Assembly (NCBI RefSeq): GCF_040744945.1
Contig: NZ_CP160454.1
Location: forward strand, 124,001-188,000
DNA: 64,000 nt
Direction of reading: 5' to 3'
Origin: Saccharothrix sp. HUAS TT1
Lineage (GTDB): Bacteria; Actinomycetota; Actinomycetes; Mycobacteriales; Pseudonocardiaceae
The notes beneath the pieces are model-generated. The model saw only the letters and a list, made by a program, of their open reading frames with translations, was not told where the DNA came from and did not search any database. Shown piece after piece: positions 62,456-64,000 of this stretch (positions are counted from its first letter, which is position 1; every line of letters starts with the position of its first letter). Position numbers and translations under genes: made by a program.

Positions 62456-63595
62456 ATGAGCGCTGCCCGAAACACGCGTCAGATCAAGTTCCTGGGCACC
62501 ATGCCCGCCGAGTTCACCCCCGACCCGCGCAGCGCGATGCTGTGGGTCGCCGAGCACACCCCCGCCGAGCAGGCCGGCACCGTCGCGATGGTGTGCGACG
62601 TCAACCAGCAGTGGGTCGTCGAGCTGCTGGCCGCCTACGCCGACCGGCCCGGCCTGACCGTGCTGAGGTCGGGGCGGTTCTCCGACTACGAGGACTTCAC
62701 CGCCTACGACGTCGCCCCCGGCCACACCCTCACCCCCGCCGACGTCGCCATGAACCGGCAGGACGAGATCCGCGAGCGCCTGACCATCTGGCGGGAGCTG
62801 CGCGCCACCCTGCCCGGCTGGGAGGACGTGCCGTTGCAGGTGTCGCAGCCGCACCCGCTGGACCTGGCCATGTTCACGTTCGCGCCGCGCACCGTCGCCA
62901 AGGGCCTGCCGGCGTGGCCGCTGCTGCGGCACTTCCCCGACGTGACGCGGGCGCTGCGGCACCTGCCGGTGTTCGAGAAGGCCGTCGCGGACGAGATGAA
63001 CGAGCTGGCCGCCGAGTTCGGCAACGACCTGGTGTGGAACGTCGAGTCGCCGGTGGGGACGCTGGCCGTGGTGCGCGGCCAGTCCTTCGGCATGGCCGGC
63101 CTGTTCGGGCGCATGATCGGCGGCCTGCTGGCGCGCGGCATCGAGCCGATGCCGCTGACCGGCCGGCTGGACCTGCACCTGTGCTACGGCGACTACCGGC
63201 ACCGGGAGCTACGCGCCCCGCGCAACCTGCGCGCCGCGGTGGCCCTGCTCAACCCGATCACCGAGCGGCTGCTGCGCACCCGGGGCAGTCTGCCCGTCGT
63301 GCACATCCCCGCCGCCTACGGCCACCACGACGCGCCGCTCGACCCCGCCTTCTACCGGCCGCTGGGCGAGCTGCACCCGGCGTGGCGGGTCGTCGCGGGC
63401 GTGGTGTCCGGGGTGTCCGGGCCCGAGCACAGCCTGCGGGCGCTGGAGAGGTTCGAGGACGGCCTGGGCGCCACCACCGTGGGCGTCGGCACCGCCTGCG
63501 GTCTGGGGCGCACCCCGTCCGACGACGTCGAGCGCATCATGCGCACCCAGGTCGTCGCCGCGCAGGCCGACCTGGCGCACGTCGTCATGCGCTGA
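62456..63595 (+). CDS. MetE/UROD-like TIM-barrel protein
   Basis: 379 residues, ATG 62456; GAGGAGAAG lies 10-17 nt upstream. LDLHLCYGDYRHREL (about 238-252), then LPVVHIPAAYG, then HPAWRVVAGVVSGVSGPEHSL, and TTVGVGTACGLGRTPSDDVE. These follow the order of UROD/cobalamin-independent methionine synthase-like barrels (H-x-C-x-G-D, the VV-V strand, and the late TxCGLGR). The late cysteine is kept. Which methyl or substrate it handles cannot be told. It lies between two of the small ATPases. Confidence 0.68.
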   Translation: MSAARNTRQIKFLGTMPAEFTPDPRSAMLWVAEHTPAEQAGTVAMVCDVNQQWVVELLAAYADRPGLTVLRSGRFSDYEDFTAYDVAPGHTLTPADVAMNRQDEIRERLTIWRELRATLPGWEDVPLQVSQPHPLDLAMFTFAPRTVAKGLPAWPLLRHFPDVTRALRHLPVFEKAVADEMNELAAEFGNDLVWNVESPVGTLAVVRGQSFGMAGLFGRMIGGLLARGIEPMPLTGRLDLHLCYGDYRHRELRAPRNLRAAVALLNPITERLLRTRGSLPVVHIPAAYGHHDAPLDPAFYRPLGELHPAWRVVAGVVSGVSGPEHSLRALERFEDGLGATTVGVGTACGLGRTPSDDVERIMRTQVVAAQADLAHVVMR

Positions 63596-63606
63596 CCCGC
63601 GCCCCC

Positions 63607-63639
63607 GCCGGTCGGCCGGTCTCCCGCCGGCCGACCGGC
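63607..63639 (+). terminator. hairpin between the MetE-like gene and the last gene
   Basis: GCCGGTCGGCCGG (63607-63619) pairs perfectly with 63627-63639 around a 7-nt loop, 11 nt after the stop at 63595. It may end the operon or only reduce transcription of the following ATPase gene. Confidence 0.65.
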
Positions 63640-63671
63640 ACCCTTCCCGACCCTCACGGAACGGACCCCGC

Positions 63672-64000
63672 ATGACCCACGACCAGGAGCAGCCCGCCCG
63701 GCCGCACGACGGGCAGGAACCGGCCCCGCGCGGCGTGCACCTGCCCGACGCGTTCTTCGACTGGCTGTTCTCCGACACCGAGGCCGACCCGGTGCCGCCC
63801 GGGATGCCCACCCGCGTGCACGTCGTCCACGGCCCCGCCGGAAGCGGCAAGACCCGGCTGCTGCGCGAGCACGCCGCCGCCCTGCACCGGCACGAGCTGC
63901 CCCGCCCGCCCGAGGTGTGGCTGTTCGACCCCCGCGACGACGGGACGCGGCAGGCGATGTCCGCCCACCCGCCGAGGGAGTGGGAAGACCTCGACACGCT
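63672..64000 (+). CDS. small P-loop ATPase, third of three (3' end outside window)
   Basis: ATG 63672 behind the CCCTCACGGAA leader motif; 109 residues visible. VHVVHGPAGSGKTRLL (49-64) with Walker A at 54-61, the same position as in the second copy. EVWLFDPRDDG matches EVWAFDGRGR there. Walker B lies beyond the window or has not been reached. Paralogue of the proteins at 61177 and 61731. Confidence 0.8.
   Translation, partial: MTHDQEQPARPHDGQEPAPRGVHLPDAFFDWLFSDTEADPVPPGMPTRVHVVHGPAGSGKTRLLREHAAALHRHELPRPPEVWLFDPRDDGTRQAMSAHPPREWEDLDT

Noticed and set aside
1..64000. CRISPR array or rRNA genes
   Set aside because: No regularly spaced repeats of 25-40 bp and no rRNA-like segments were seen.
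1..64000. Insertion sequences or transposase genes
   Set aside because: No DDE transposase or terminal repeats recognised; the HTH at 45178 alone is not enough.

Overview
The window is very GC-rich DNA with almost complete G/C at third codon positions, GTG starts and 4-bp stop/start overlaps (GTGA, ATGA). It carries an XRE-type regulator beside a DUF397-like gene, a pairing typical of filamentous actinomycetes. I infer an actinomycete host, possibly Pseudonocardiales, but the genus is not readable. Most genes are short, unknown and densely packed. A terminase/portal block, a tyrosine recombinase, a ParB-like protein, a putative antirestriction methyltransferase and an element-borne tRNA point to a large phage, phage-plasmid or integrated phage-like element rather than core chromosome. 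No capsid, tail, replication or conjugation genes were recognised here.

Layout. 1-6902: operons of small unknown proteins, two of them behind nearly identical promoter-leader units. 6993-9748 (minus): a NUDT9-like Nudix protein with its own operators, then a two-gene unit behind a large palindrome. 9916-14187 (plus): two DUF488-like proteins, small zinc proteins and two membrane-anchored proteins. 14150-18372: a nucleoside deoxyribosyltransferase/HIT pair, a duplicated gene family with one frameshifted copy, and the DUF397-like/XRE module. 18894-21833: an ASCH-domain operon and a PP2C phosphatase. 21953-26227 (minus): ParB-like protein, small genes, RNase H-type terminase nuclease and methyltransferase, headed by tRNA-Gly(CCC). 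26483-30515 (plus): terminase small subunit, terminase ATPase, a second RNase H-like protein and portal. 30630-32042: tyrosine recombinase. 32659-45119: small-gene operons plus an M3-like metallopeptidase with an altered zinc motif. 45178-52603: mostly DNA-binding-like and zinc proteins. 52825-64000: long operons with a three-copy protein family, an HEAGH protease, three small P-loop ATPases and a MetE/UROD-like protein.

The most striking feature is regulatory. Class-1 promoters have a GGGTATCACA box, a -35 of the form (C/A/G)TGG(C/A)T, exactly 18 nt, then TAGGAT or a close variant; most have a short inverted repeat over the spacer and an A-rich leader. Class-2 promoters carry a palindrome centred on TGTACA that covers the -10, usually with a CTACTTGC-type -35. 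Together they precede at least 17 transcription units scattered through the window, on both strands, which suggests element-wide control by a few regulators. Several other genes, many of them putative DNA-binding proteins, look leaderless.
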